NCBI RefSeq assembly: GCF_000935125.1
Contig: NZ_JRKI01000017.1
Coordinates: 203,407 to 267,406, forward strand
Direction: 5' to 3'
DNA length: 64,000 bases
Source of the DNA: Streptomyces natalensis ATCC 27448
GTDB lineage: Bacteria; Actinomycetota; Actinomycetes; Streptomycetales; Streptomycetaceae
Below are positions 37,511 through 45,777 of the stretch, in pieces. Both the position numbers and the translations under genes were made by a program. Numbering within the stretch: the stretch's first letter is position 1; the number at the start of each line of letters is the position of its first letter. Under the pieces are notes generated by a model that saw nothing but the letters and a program-made list of their open reading frames with translations, did not search any database and was not told the DNA's origin.

Positions 37511-38575
37511 ATGACAACTTCTGAACCCAGCAGGCCCCGCCGCCCGCACGACCGGCGGCCCACCCTGGAGGCGGTCGCGGCGCGCGCCGGCGTCTCGCGG
37601 GCGACGGTCTCGCGGGTGGTCAACGGCGGTACGGGCGTGCGGGACGCGGTCCGCGAGCGGGTCCGCCGGGCGGTGGACGAGCTGGGGTATGTGCCCAACA
37701 GCGCGGCCCGCTCGCTGGTCACCCGCCGCACCGGCGCGGTCGCGGTGGTCATCGGCGAGCCGGAGACCCGGGTCTTCTCCGATCCGTTCTTCGGCCGCCA
37801 GCTGCGCGGTATCAGCCGCGAACTGTCCGCCGCCGACACCCAGCTCCTGCTGCTGTTCGTCCAGCACCGCGACGACCACGCCCGCATCGGCCGCTATCTG
37901 GCGGCCGGACATGTCGACGGCGCACTGATGTTCTCACTGCACGACGGCGATCCGCTGCCCGCCATGGCCGAGCGGTGCCAGCTGCCCACCGTCTACGGCG
38001 GCCGCCCCGACTGGCCGGGCGCCGACCGCGCACCGCGGCCGCTGTTCGTCGACACCGACAACCGCGACGGCGCCCGTCAGGCCGTACGCCATCTCCTCGA
38101 CCGCGGCCGCCGCCGGATCGCCGTGATCACCGGCCCGCTCGACCAGACCTCCGCGCTCGACCGTCTCGACGGCTACCGCGACGCCCTGGGCGTCGCCGAT
38201 CCCGACCCCCGTCTGATCGCCGACGGCGGATTCACCGCGGAGGGCGGCGAGCGGGCGATGGCCCGGCTCCTGGCCGCCGCCCCCGACCTGGACGCCGTCT
38301 TCGTCTGTTCCGATCTGATGGCGAGCGGCGCGTTGCGCACCCTGCGGGCCCAGGGGCGCCGGGTGCCGGGCGATGTGGCGGTGGTGGGCTACGACGACCT
38401 CGAACCCGCGGCCTGGGCGGATCCGCCGCTGACCACCGTGCGGCAGGACGTCGAGGAGATGGGCCGCCTGATGGCCCGGCTCCTGCTGCGGCGGCTGGGG
38501 GCCGGACCGGAGGCGGGCGAGGAGCTCGCGCCGGTGATCACGGCGGCGCGGCTGGTGGTACGGGAGTCCTCGTAG
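37511..38575 (+). CDS. LacI-family transcriptional regulator (354 aa)
   Basis: The HTH region is TLEAVAARAGVSRATVSRVVN (about residues 18-38), followed by a periplasmic-binding-like sensor with FVDTDNRDGARQAVRHLLDRG and DVAVVGYDDLEPA. It is divergent from the GH16-GH64 operon, with a palindromic operator between. It likely represses glucanase genes until a beta-1,3-glucan oligosaccharide binds. The ATG at 37511 follows AAGGAG at a longish 14-nt spacing; the reading frame supports it. No transporter for the sugar is adjacent. Confidence 0.88.
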   Translation: MTTSEPSRPRRPHDRRPTLEAVAARAGVSRATVSRVVNGGTGVRDAVRERVRRAVDELGYVPNSAARSLVTRRTGAVAVVIGEPETRVFSDPFFGRQLRGISRELSAADTQLLLLFVQHRDDHARIGRYLAAGHVDGALMFSLHDGDPLPAMAERCQLPTVYGGRPDWPGADRAPRPLFVDTDNRDGARQAVRHLLDRGRRRIAVITGPLDQTSALDRLDGYRDALGVADPDPRLIADGGFTAEGGERAMARLLAAAPDLDAVFVCSDLMASGALRTLRAQGRRVPGDVAVVGYDDLEPAAWADPPLTTVRQDVEEMGRLMARLLLRRLGAGPEAGEELAPVITAARLVVRESS

Positions 38576-38587
38576 GAAGTCATCGCG

Positions 38588-38593
38588 TACCGT
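38588..38593 (+). promoter_or_regulatory. -10-like hexamer, leaderless start candidate
   Basis: TACCGT ends eight nt before the ATG at 38602, and no Shine-Dalgarno is present. Confidence 0.35.
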
Positions 38594-38601
38594 TCGTCGC
38601 C

Positions 38602-40245
38602 ATGGGGCCGCAAGCACAGGAAGCGCACGTCGACGCCGAGATCACGGTACGCAGGGCACTGGAGCTGCCCGCGCTGCGGCGTGGGCTGCCGGAGGTCCTG
38701 GCCGGGCAGGACCGGCTGGACCGGCCGGTGCGCTGGGTCCATGCGGGCGAGGTGCCGCATATCGCCTCGCTGCTCAAGGGCGGTGAGCTGCTGCTGACCA
38801 CCGGCCTGGGGCTGGGCGCCCGGCCGTCGGACCAGCGCGCCTTCATCCGTAAGCTCGCCGACCGCGAGATCGCCGCTCTCGTCGTGGAGCTCGGCTCGCG
38901 ATTCGACTCGCTGCCCTCGGCGATGATCGACAGCGCCCGGGAGTGCGGTCTGCCGCTGATCCAGCTGCACCGCGAGGTCCCCTACGTCACGGTCACCGAG
39001 GCCATCCACACCGAGATCGTCAACAGCCACTACGCGCTGCTGCGCCGGGCCGACGAGATCCTGCGCCGCTGCCGGGACGTGCTGCTGCGCGGCGGGGGCG
39101 CCCCCGAGGTGCTGCGGCTGCTCGCCGTCTTCACCGGCAATCCCCTCTGCCTGGAGGCCCCCGACGGCAGCCCGCTCTACGCGGCCGGCCCCGAGAGCGG
39201 CGACGAGGACGCGCCCGCCGAAGCGGATCCCCTGCTGGCCTGGGAGGGCCTGCGCGACACCGGTGTACGGATCGACATCCCCGGGGGAGGCCACGGCCCC
39301 GACGCCGTCCGCGCCCGGCTGGTCCTGCTCCCCGTCAATGCGCCGCTGGCGCCCGTCCACCGGATCGCCGCCGAACGCGCCGCCGACCTCCTGGCCGTCG
39401 TCATGCTCCAGTCCCGTCAGGAGGAGGTGCTGGCCGCCCGCGGGCGCGGCGACTTCCTGGCCGATCTGGCCGAGGGCCGGATCTCCGCGGCCGAGGCCCC
39501 GGCCCAGGCCCGGCTGCTCGGCTTCCGCCCCGGCGCGGAACCCGTCCTGCCGGTCGTCATGCGGCTGCCCGCCGGTCTGCCCACCCCCGGCAGCTGGGCC
39601 GTCCTCGCCCAGGCTCTGCGCGAGGAACTCGCCGCCCCCGGGGTGCCCGTGCTGCTGGGCGTACGGCCGGTGGAAGGCCGGGTTCCGATCCTGGTGGCGC
39701 TGCGCGCGGGCCAGGACCGTGCGGCGCTCGCCGACCGGATCGCCGAGGCGCTGCGCGCCGGCATCGTCCGCGCGGGGCTGGACCGTCCGGCCGCACAGCG
39801 CCCGGTGGTCGTCGTCGGCGCCGCGGGCGACTGGGCGGCCGCCGGCCCCGGGCTGCGGCATGCGGCACAGGCGGCGGACGCGGCCCAGGGCCTGCCCGAC
39901 CAGCCGTGGTACGACGCCCGCCGGCTCGATATCGAACTGCTGCTGTGGCGCATGCGCGAACAAGGTGAGCAGGACGTCCTGACCGACTTCGTCGACCGCG
40001 CCATCGGCCCCCTCCTGGCCCACGACCGCGGCGCCCGCCAGCCCCTGCTGCCCACCCTGGAGGCCTATCTGGCCAGCGCAGGCCGCAAGGCCGAGACCGC
40101 CCGCGATCTCAACGTCAACCGCCAGACCCTCTACGACCGTCTCGCCCGTATCGCCCAGCTCCTGGGCACCGATCTGGAGGACCCTCAGACGGTGCTCGGC
40201 CTGCGCCTGGCCCTGCGGGCGCGGCGGCACACGGACCGGCCGTAG
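38602..40245 (+). CDS. PucR-family transcriptional regulator (547 aa)
   Basis: The N-terminal PucR ligand domain has ALRRGLPEVLAGQDRLDRPV and HIASLLKGGELLLTTGLGLG (residues 20-70). The C-terminal HTH reads ETARDLNVNRQTLYDRLARI (about residues 500-519). PucR proteins activate purine, allantoin or amino-acid catabolism genes; here no catabolic operon is adjacent, so the target is unknown. It lies 26 bp after the LacI gene stop. A -10-like TACCGT precedes the start, suggesting an independent, leaderless transcript. Confidence 0.88.
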   Translation: MGPQAQEAHVDAEITVRRALELPALRRGLPEVLAGQDRLDRPVRWVHAGEVPHIASLLKGGELLLTTGLGLGARPSDQRAFIRKLADREIAALVVELGSRFDSLPSAMIDSARECGLPLIQLHREVPYVTVTEAIHTEIVNSHYALLRRADEILRRCRDVLLRGGGAPEVLRLLAVFTGNPLCLEAPDGSPLYAAGPESGDEDAPAEADPLLAWEGLRDTGVRIDIPGGGHGPDAVRARLVLLPVNAPLAPVHRIAAERAADLLAVVMLQSRQEEVLAARGRGDFLADLAEGRISAAEAPAQARLLGFRPGAEPVLPVVMRLPAGLPTPGSWAVLAQALREELAAPGVPVLLGVRPVEGRVPILVALRAGQDRAALADRIAEALRAGIVRAGLDRPAAQRPVVVVGAAGDWAAAGPGLRHAAQAADAAQGLPDQPWYDARRLDIELLLWRMREQGEQDVLTDFVDRAIGPLLAHDRGARQPLLPTLEAYLASAGRKAETARDLNVNRQTLYDRLARIAQLLGTDLEDPQTVLGLRLALRARRHTDRP

Positions 40246-40286
40246 GGCCCGTCCGGTGGGTCGGCGTGGGCCCGCCCCTGTGCGCC

Positions 40287-40943
40287 CTATCCCGCGACGG
40301 TTTCGGCCGCGGTGCCGATGCCGAGGGCGACCAGCACGCCGCCCGTCGTCCGCTCCAGCGTGCGGTGGACCCGGGGGCGCCGCAGCCGCTCCAGGAGGCG
40401 GCCCGCGCAGACCACGACCAGCAGCAACCAGACCGCCGCGATGACCGCATCGAGGGCCCCCAGCAGCAGCGTGCCCCCCAGGACCGAATGCCCCTCGGGC
40501 AGGAACTGCGGCACCACGGCCACGAAGAAGATGCCGACCTTCGGGTTGAGCAGACAGCTCAACAGCCCCTGCCGGAAGGCGCGGACGGGCCCCAGGGGCG
40601 CGCGGTCCGCGGCCTCTTCCGCCGCCGGTTCGGCGCCCGTTCCCGGCGCCGCGGCGGACCGCCGGTGGGCCCACAGCGCCTGCCCGCCCAGCACCACCAG
40701 ATAGGCCGCGCCCGCCAGCCGGACGACCGTGAACGCCGTGTCCCAGCGCTGGAGCGCCGCCGCGAGCCCGACCGCCGCGGCGGCCGCCCAGGCGAGCGAC
40801 CCGAGTGCGGCGCCGAGGGCGGTGGCGGCGCCCGAACGGCGGCCGCCCCGTACGCAGTTGCGCAGCACCAGCAGGGTGTCCGGCCCCGGCGTCATCGTCA
40901 TCAGCAGCGCGAACAGCGCAAACCCCCATATCGCCACCGTCAC
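40287..40943 (-). CDS. LysE-family amino-acid exporter (218 aa)
   Basis: About six hydrophobic spans; starts MTVAIWGFALFALLMTMTPG with the family TPGPDTLLV motif, followed by SALGAALGSLAW and a C-terminal VWLLLVVVCAGRLLE. RhtB/LysE proteins export basic amino acids, homoserine or similar. The GTG at 40943 has GGGGAG upstream. It is divergent from the tautomerase gene; a palindrome (41028-41045) between them may control both. Confidence 0.88.
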   Translation of the reverse strand: MTVAIWGFALFALLMTMTPGPDTLLVLRNCVRGGRRSGAATALGAALGSLAWAAAAAVGLAAALQRWDTAFTVVRLAGAAYLVVLGGQALWAHRRSAAAPGTGAEPAAEEAADRAPLGPVRAFRQGLLSCLLNPKVGIFFVAVVPQFLPEGHSVLGGTLLLGALDAVIAAVWLLLVVVCAGRLLERLRRPRVHRTLERTTGGVLVALGIGTAAETVAG

Positions 40944-41027
40944 GGCGCTCTCCCCTCGTCAGCGGGCCTCCGGTTCGGGCGAGCCTAGCGGGTGGCACTG
41001 GGCGCGGACTCGCCGGTGACATCGTCT

Positions 41028-41045
41028 GTACCTACTAGTATGTAC
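41028..41045. promoter_or_regulatory. Operator-like palindrome between LysE and tautomerase genes
   Basis: GTACCTACTAGTATGTAC is an 18-bp palindrome with a single mismatched pair (TACTAGTA core). Three CGTGTA tandem units follow nearby (41071-41090). It lies in the divergent promoter gap. No TetR/MarR/PadR gene is adjacent to supply the regulator. Confidence 0.55.
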
Positions 41046-41070
41046 GGGCCAACGTGTGCGTGCACGAAAC

Positions 41071-41090
41071 GTGTACGTGTACGTGTACGA
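41071..41090 (+). repeat. Short tandem repeat of CGTGTA
   Basis: Three copies of the 6-bp unit lie in the leader of the tautomerase gene. The unit contains GTAC steps and could extend an operator or simply be slippage. Confidence 0.6.
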
Positions 41091-41105
41091 ACAGAGGAGA
41101 CCGCC

Positions 41106-41531
41106 ATGCCCTTCGTCCGTATCGATGCCATGGGTGCCGGCCGGGAGCGCCTCGACGCGCTCGGCCGCGCCGTGCACGACGCCCTCGAGGAGACCCTCGG
41201 CATTCCGCCCGACGACCGCTTCCAGGTCCTCGTCGGTCACGACGGCACCGCGAGCACGCTGCGCTACGGCACCTACTTCGGGCCGGACCGCGACGACGGC
41301 ATCGTGTACATCGCGATCACCATGCGGGCCGGCCGCACACCCGGGCAGAAGCAGGCGCTGTACCGGCGGATCGCCGAACTCGCCCAGGCGTACGCGGGAA
41401 CCGCGCCGCGCAATGTGTTCGTGACCGTGACCGAGAACGCGGCGGCCGACTGGTCGCTCGGCGACGGGCTGGCGCAGTACGTGCTGCACCCCGAGGCCGC
41501 CCGCCTGCCCGCGGCGGCCGACGGCCCCTGA
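41106..41531 (+). CDS. Tautomerase-superfamily protein (141 aa)
   Basis: Starts MPFVRIDAMG, exposing Pro at position 2 as the catalytic base of the 4-oxalocrotonate tautomerase superfamily after Met removal. The rest (DALEETLGIPPDDRFQVLV ... TPGQKQALYRRIAELAQAYA ... RNVFVTVTEN) matches the longer tautomerase subgroup of about 140 residues. The substrate is unknown. GAGGAG lies six nt upstream of the ATG. Its stop codon abuts that of the convergent glycosyltransferase (TGATCA). Confidence 0.88.
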   Translation: MPFVRIDAMGAGRERLDALGRAVHDALEETLGIPPDDRFQVLVGHDGTASTLRYGTYFGPDRDDGIVYIAITMRAGRTPGQKQALYRRIAELAQAYAGTAPRNVFVTVTENAAADWSLGDGLAQYVLHPEAARLPAAADGP

Positions 41532-42692
41532 TCACGCGGACTGCAAGGGTGCGGTCAACTCGTCGTACACGCTCAGGACCTGGGCGACCGTATCGTCCTC
41601 GGTCGGCCAGCCGGCCGCCTGGAGGCGGCCCGCCGCGGCCAGCGCATCCCGGCGGGCCGGGTCGGCGAGGAGGGCCAGGACGCGACGGGCCAGGGCGGCG
41701 GCGTCCCCGTAGCGGACGAGTTCGGCGGCCTGGCCGACCAGTTCGCGGGTGCCGCCGGTGTCGGTGGCCACCAGGGGGACGCCGGCCCGCAGCGCCTCCT
41801 GGGCGATCAGGGAGCGCGCCTCCCAGCGGCTGGGCAGCAGCACCAGGTCGGCGGCGGCGAGGAGTTCGGGGACGTCGTCGCGGCGGCCCAGCAGCAGGAC
41901 CGGCAGCTGCTCGGCGTCGATCCGCCGCTGGAGCGCGGCGTGCTGCTCCCCCTCGCCCGCGATGGCGAGCAGCGGCTGCGGATCGAGCGCACACCAGGCG
42001 TGCGCGGCATCGAGCAGCAGGTCGTGGCTCTGGTGCGGTTCGAGGCGGCCGACCGCGAGCAGCAACGGCCGGTCCACCGCGCCCAGATCGGCCCGTTCCT
42101 TGCGCCGCATCCGGTCATGATCCTCCGGCTCGGACGGGGCGTGGGAGGGGCGGGGGCAGGGGATCGCGACCGGCGCCAGCCGGGCGTCCCGCGCACCCCG
42201 CTCGCGCGCCCGGTCCACCAGGGCCGAGCAGGCCCCCAGGACGACGGAGGCCGCCCGGGCCACCCGCCGTTCCATCAGATGCACGAGCCGGGCCCGCGCG
42301 CCCTCGGAGTGCGCCTTGGTGTGCCAGGTGATGACCAGCGGAACGTGCGCGCCCCGGGGGCCGCGCAGCCCGCGCAGCGCCATCGCTGCCCGCATCCCGG
42401 CCCGCAGTCCGTGCGCATGCACCAGGTCGGCGTCCCAGCAGGCGCTGCGCAGCAGGGCCACCCCGGCCGGTTCCATACGCGGGCCGACCTGCCGGAACCG
42501 TGCGCCCGCGCCGGTGAAGTCATAGGTCCGCTCGGCGTCCGCGGTGGCGCAGACGGTGACCCGTACGCCGCGCGCCACCAGGCCGGCGGTCAGCGAGCGG
42601 ACGTGTGCGGCGCTGCCGGCGCTGCCGTGGCCGAGCACCTGGACCGTGCGCAGCGGCGACTGGCCGTGCGGCGGCGTGCGGGTGCTGGTCAC
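41532..42692 (-). CDS. Family 4 glycosyltransferase (386 aa)
   Basis: GT-B enzyme: HGSAGSAAHVRSLTAGLVAR near the start (acceptor side), LLAVGRLEPHQSHDLLLDAA, GRRDDVPELLAAADLVLLPS and the EX7E motif in SRWEARSLIAQEALRAGVPL. Donor and acceptor are unknown. GTG at 42692 has AGGAG ten nt upstream. The next gene upstream (-) encodes a MraY/WecA-like membrane protein, so the pair may build a lipid-linked sugar. There is no intergenic base at the 3' end: stop codons touch at 41531/41532. Confidence 0.85.
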   Translation of the reverse strand: MTSTRTPPHGQSPLRTVQVLGHGSAGSAAHVRSLTAGLVARGVRVTVCATADAERTYDFTGAGARFRQVGPRMEPAGVALLRSACWDADLVHAHGLRAGMRAAMALRGLRGPRGAHVPLVITWHTKAHSEGARARLVHLMERRVARAASVVLGACSALVDRARERGARDARLAPVAIPCPRPSHAPSEPEDHDRMRRKERADLGAVDRPLLLAVGRLEPHQSHDLLLDAAHAWCALDPQPLLAIAGEGEQHAALQRRIDAEQLPVLLLGRRDDVPELLAAADLVLLPSRWEARSLIAQEALRAGVPLVATDTGGTRELVGQAAELVRYGDAAALARRVLALLADPARRDALAAAGRLQAAGWPTEDDTVAQVLSVYDELTAPLQSA

Positions 42693-43028
42693 GAGGTCGG
42701 GGCTCCTGGGTCGGGGACGGTAGGGACCGTACCGGTGGTGCGGTCCGAGTACTACAAGGCGCTGCGGCACGCTGCCGGTCGCCCGCACGACGTCCCCCGA
42801 CCGGGCGGGCAGGGCGAGCGCGCCCGGTGCCGCGCACCGCGCCCAGGATGCCAGCCCCGCGGCACCGGTTCGGCACGCTCCGGACGCCCCGGCGGTGGGA
42901 TCCCACGGCCCCGGGCACCGCGGGATCACCCACATGGGCGATAAATCGGGGGCTTCCCGGGGCTGCCAACGGGGCCGGAGAGCTGGCCGGAACTCGCCGC
43001 CCGGGGCGGGCACGGGCGCCCCCGCGTC
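42693..43028. other. Intergenic region between the GT4 start and the MraY-like gene end
   Basis: About 336 bp. It contains GGACCG-N11-CGGTCC (42724-42746), with a palindromic ACCGGT inside, 32 bp upstream of the glycosyltransferase start; this could be an operator or hairpin. The rest is GC-rich with no supported open frame. Confidence 0.4.
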
Positions 43029-43820
43029 TCAGATCGTGGCCGCCGCCCGGCTGACGCGGTCCCCGGCCGCCGCGGCGGCCACCAGCCCCGCGGCGTGCGC
43101 GGCCAGCCCCGTACGCCCGTTCCCGGCGACGATGGCGAGCCCCAGGGCCGCACCGAGCGCATGCGCCCCGGCGTCCCCGAGCATGGTGCGCTCCGCCAGA
43201 TCGTCGCCCAGGACCGCGCCCGCGGCCCCCAGGGCCGCACCGGACAGGACCCCGGCCGCGCCGCCGCGCAGCAGCCCCGGCGCGCCGAGGGCCAGGACGG
43301 CGCCGGTGGCTCGGCCCGGCCGGACGTCCAGGAGGTTCACCAGGTGGGCGGAGCCCGCGATCACCACACCGGCGAGCAGTTTGTCCGCCGGGCGCGGCTT
43401 GAGCAGCGCGCCCGCGGCGAGCCCGGCGGCGCCGATGCCGAACAGCTTCACCGCCCCGCTGGTGACCTCCTTCCGGCGCAGCGCCGAGAGGTGCGCCCGG
43501 AATCCGCGCCGGGGGTCGCCGGCGCCGAGGAGGTCGTCGTACGCCCCGCAGCCCCCGGCGGCCAGCACCGCCAGGGCGGCGGCGCCCCGGGTGCGGGCGG
43601 ACAGTCCCGGTGCGGTGGCGGCGGTGAGCGCGGTACCCGCGGCCGTCGCGAGCCCGGCATGGAGCTGGACCGAGCGCCCCGCGTAGTTCGTGCGGTCCCA
43701 CCGGGCGGCCCCGCCCGGTGGCCGCCGCCGCAGCGCCCCGTAGGCGGCCCGGGTCGCCCCCGCCGCCGTGAGCACCGCCGAGATCCGTTTCAGCACCGCG
43801 CCGCCCGTCGCCGCCACCAT
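43029..43820 (-). CDS. MraY/WecA-like polyprenyl-phosphate phosphotransferase homologue (263 aa)
   Basis: Hydrophobic protein with about eight spans. The three landmark motifs of the family are visible: GAYDDLLGAGD (DD pair), HLVNLLDVRPGRATG (NxxDxxxG) and TMLGDAGAHALGAALG (GDxG). MraY and WecA transfer a phospho-sugar to undecaprenyl phosphate; this one is shorter (263 aa against 320-400) and carries few His residues in the last loop, so its substrate is probably different. ATG at 43820 was chosen over the frame start at 43883. It is linked to the GT4 gene and lies next to recN. Confidence 0.75.
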   Translation of the reverse strand: MVAATGGAVLKRISAVLTAAGATRAAYGALRRRPPGGAARWDRTNYAGRSVQLHAGLATAAGTALTAATAPGLSARTRGAAALAVLAAGGCGAYDDLLGAGDPRRGFRAHLSALRRKEVTSGAVKLFGIGAAGLAAGALLKPRPADKLLAGVVIAGSAHLVNLLDVRPGRATGAVLALGAPGLLRGGAAGVLSGAALGAAGAVLGDDLAERTMLGDAGAHALGAALGLAIVAGNGRTGLAAHAAGLVAAAAAGDRVSRAAATI

Positions 43821-43924
43821 GGCACTCCCCTCGCCCGGCACCGTGCCGGTCCCCGGTCCGGCCAGCCTAGAGCCGGCGCCCATCCGGGCCGCGCCCGGCT
43901 GCGGTCCCGGTGCACGAGGCGTGC

Positions 43925-45673
43925 CTAACGGCCCGTGCGCGCCGTCTCCAGCAGTTCCTCGGCGTGCGCCCGGGCCGTCTCGGAGTCCTCCTGGCCGGCC
44001 AGCATCCGGGAGAGTTCGCGCACCCGCTCCTCGCCCTCCAGGACGGTGACCCCGCTCCTGGTGACCGAGCCGTCGTTGGTCTTCTCCACCAGGAGCTGCC
44101 GGTCCGCGAACGCCGCGACCTGCGGGAGGTGGGTGACCACCACGACCTGCGCGGACCGGGCGAGCCGGGCCAGCCGCCGGCCGACCTCGACGGCCGCCTT
44201 GCCGCCGACGCCCGCGTCGACCTCGTCGAAGAGATAGGTCGGTACGGGGTCGGAGCCGGCGAAGACCACCTCGACGGCGAGCATCACCCGGGAGAGCTCA
44301 CCGCCGGAGGCGCCCTTGGCGATCGGGCGGGGCGGGGCGCCCGGGTGCGGGGCCAGGAGGAGTTCGACCTCGTCGGCGCCGTGCGGCCCGTAGGCCACCG
44401 TGCGGCCGCCGACCTCGATACCGTCCGCGGCGTCGGCCGTGGCGGGCAGTTCCGTCTGCCGGATCTGCACGCCGACCCGGGCGTGCGGCATGGCCAGTTC
44501 GCCGAGCTCGGCGGTCACCGCGTCGGCGAAGCGCTTCGACGATACGGTCCGGGCGTCGGTCAACTCCTGTGCCAGTCCGCCCAGTTCACTGCGGAGCGCA
44601 TCGCGCTCGGCGGTCAGCTCGCCGATCCGGTCGTCGTCGCCGTCCAGCTCGGCAAGGCGCTCGGCGCTCTCCTCGGCCCAGGCCAGGACGCCCGCGATGT
44701 CCTCGCCGTACTTGCGGGTGAGGTGGTTGAGGGCGGCCCGCCGCTCCTCCACGGCGGCCAGCCGCAGCGGGTCGGCGTCCAGCCCGTCCGCGTAACTGGC
44801 CAGCTCGCCCGCGACATCCGCCATCAGGATGCCGATCTCGGCGAGCCGGCCGGCCAGCGCGGACAGCTCGGGGTCATGGCTGCGAACGGCGTCGAGCGCC
44901 CGGTGGGCCCCGGCGACCAGGGTGGTGCCGTCGACGCCCTCGGGGTCCTCGGGGTTTCCGGCCAGCGCGGCGTGTGCGGCGGAGGCGGCGGAGGCCAGCG
45001 CCTCGGCGTGACCCAGCCGCTCGGCCTCGGCGGCGAGCTCGGTGTCCTCGCCGGGCTGCGGTTCGGCGGCGGCGATCTCGTCCAGGCCGAAGCGCAGCAG
45101 ATCGGCCTCCTGGGAGCGCTCGCGGGCCCGGGTCGTCAGCTCCTCCAGCTCGGCGGCGACCGCGCGCAGCCGCTTGTGGGCGGCGGCGTACTTGGCGAGC
45201 GGGACGGCGACGGCGTCCCCGGCGTAACGGTCCAGTGCCTGGCGCTGCCGGGCCGGGCGCAGCAGGCCCTGCTGATCGGTCTGGCCGTGCACGGCGACCA
45301 GATCGTCCGCCAACTCGCCCAGCAGGCCGACCGGTACGGACCGGCCGCCCAGATGGGCGCGCGAGCGGCCCTCGGCGGAGACGGTGCGGCTGATCAGCAG
45401 CGCCCCGTCGTCCAGCTCCGCGCCGGCCTCCTCGGCCCGCAGGGCCGCCGGAGCCGTGGGGGCGACGGTGACCCTGCCCTCCACCACGGCCGATCTGGCG
45501 CCGATCCGCACCAGGGCGGGATCCGCGCGCCCGCCGAGCAGCAGGCCGAGGCTGGTGACGACCATGGTCTTACCCGCGCCCGTCTCGCCGGTCACCGCCG
45601 TGAAGCCCGGGGACAGCTCGACAACGGCGTCGTCAATGACGCCCAGGGACCGGATCCGCATCTCCTCCAACAC
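43925..45673 (-). CDS. recN: DNA repair ATPase RecN (582 aa)
   Basis: SMC-like: the N-terminal P-loop is TAVTGETGAGKTMVVTSLGL, long coiled-coil arms with Ala/Glu-rich helices form the middle, and the C-terminal ABC signature and Walker B lie around SGGELSRVMLAVEVVF and TYLFDEVDAGVGGKAAV. It acts in double-strand break repair. The start was placed at GTG 45673 because TATGGT lies seven nt upstream with no Shine-Dalgarno; ATG 45685 is the alternative. No GAAC-N4-GTTC LexA-type box was seen upstream. Confidence 0.93.
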   Translation of the reverse strand: MLEEMRIRSLGVIDDAVVELSPGFTAVTGETGAGKTMVVTSLGLLLGGRADPALVRIGARSAVVEGRVTVAPTAPAALRAEEAGAELDDGALLISRTVSAEGRSRAHLGGRSVPVGLLGELADDLVAVHGQTDQQGLLRPARQRQALDRYAGDAVAVPLAKYAAAHKRLRAVAAELEELTTRARERSQEADLLRFGLDEIAAAEPQPGEDTELAAEAERLGHAEALASAASAAHAALAGNPEDPEGVDGTTLVAGAHRALDAVRSHDPELSALAGRLAEIGILMADVAGELASYADGLDADPLRLAAVEERRAALNHLTRKYGEDIAGVLAWAEESAERLAELDGDDDRIGELTAERDALRSELGGLAQELTDARTVSSKRFADAVTAELGELAMPHARVGVQIRQTELPATADAADGIEVGGRTVAYGPHGADEVELLLAPHPGAPPRPIAKGASGGELSRVMLAVEVVFAGSDPVPTYLFDEVDAGVGGKAAVEVGRRLARLARSAQVVVVTHLPQVAAFADRQLLVEKTNDGSVTRSGVTVLEGEERVRELSRMLAGQEDSETARAHAEELLETARTGR

Positions 45674-45680
45674 GGATACG

Positions 45681-45686
45681 ACCATA
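45681..45686 (-). promoter_or_regulatory. -10-like hexamer, leaderless start candidate for recN
   Basis: TATGGT on the minus strand ends seven nt before the GTG at 45673. Confidence 0.4.
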
Positions 45687-45777
45687 CGAGGTCCGGGGGC
45701 CGCCCCGCGACGGCCTCCCCTTTTTCGTCACACCGGGTGACGGACCGGGTGCGGGCGGGTGCGACGCTGGAGCGGCG

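Noticed and set aside
45687..45777. LexA box or terminator between nadK and recN
   Set aside because: CGTCAC/GTGACG makes a weak hairpin but is not followed by T residues, and no GAAC-N4-GTTC motif is present.
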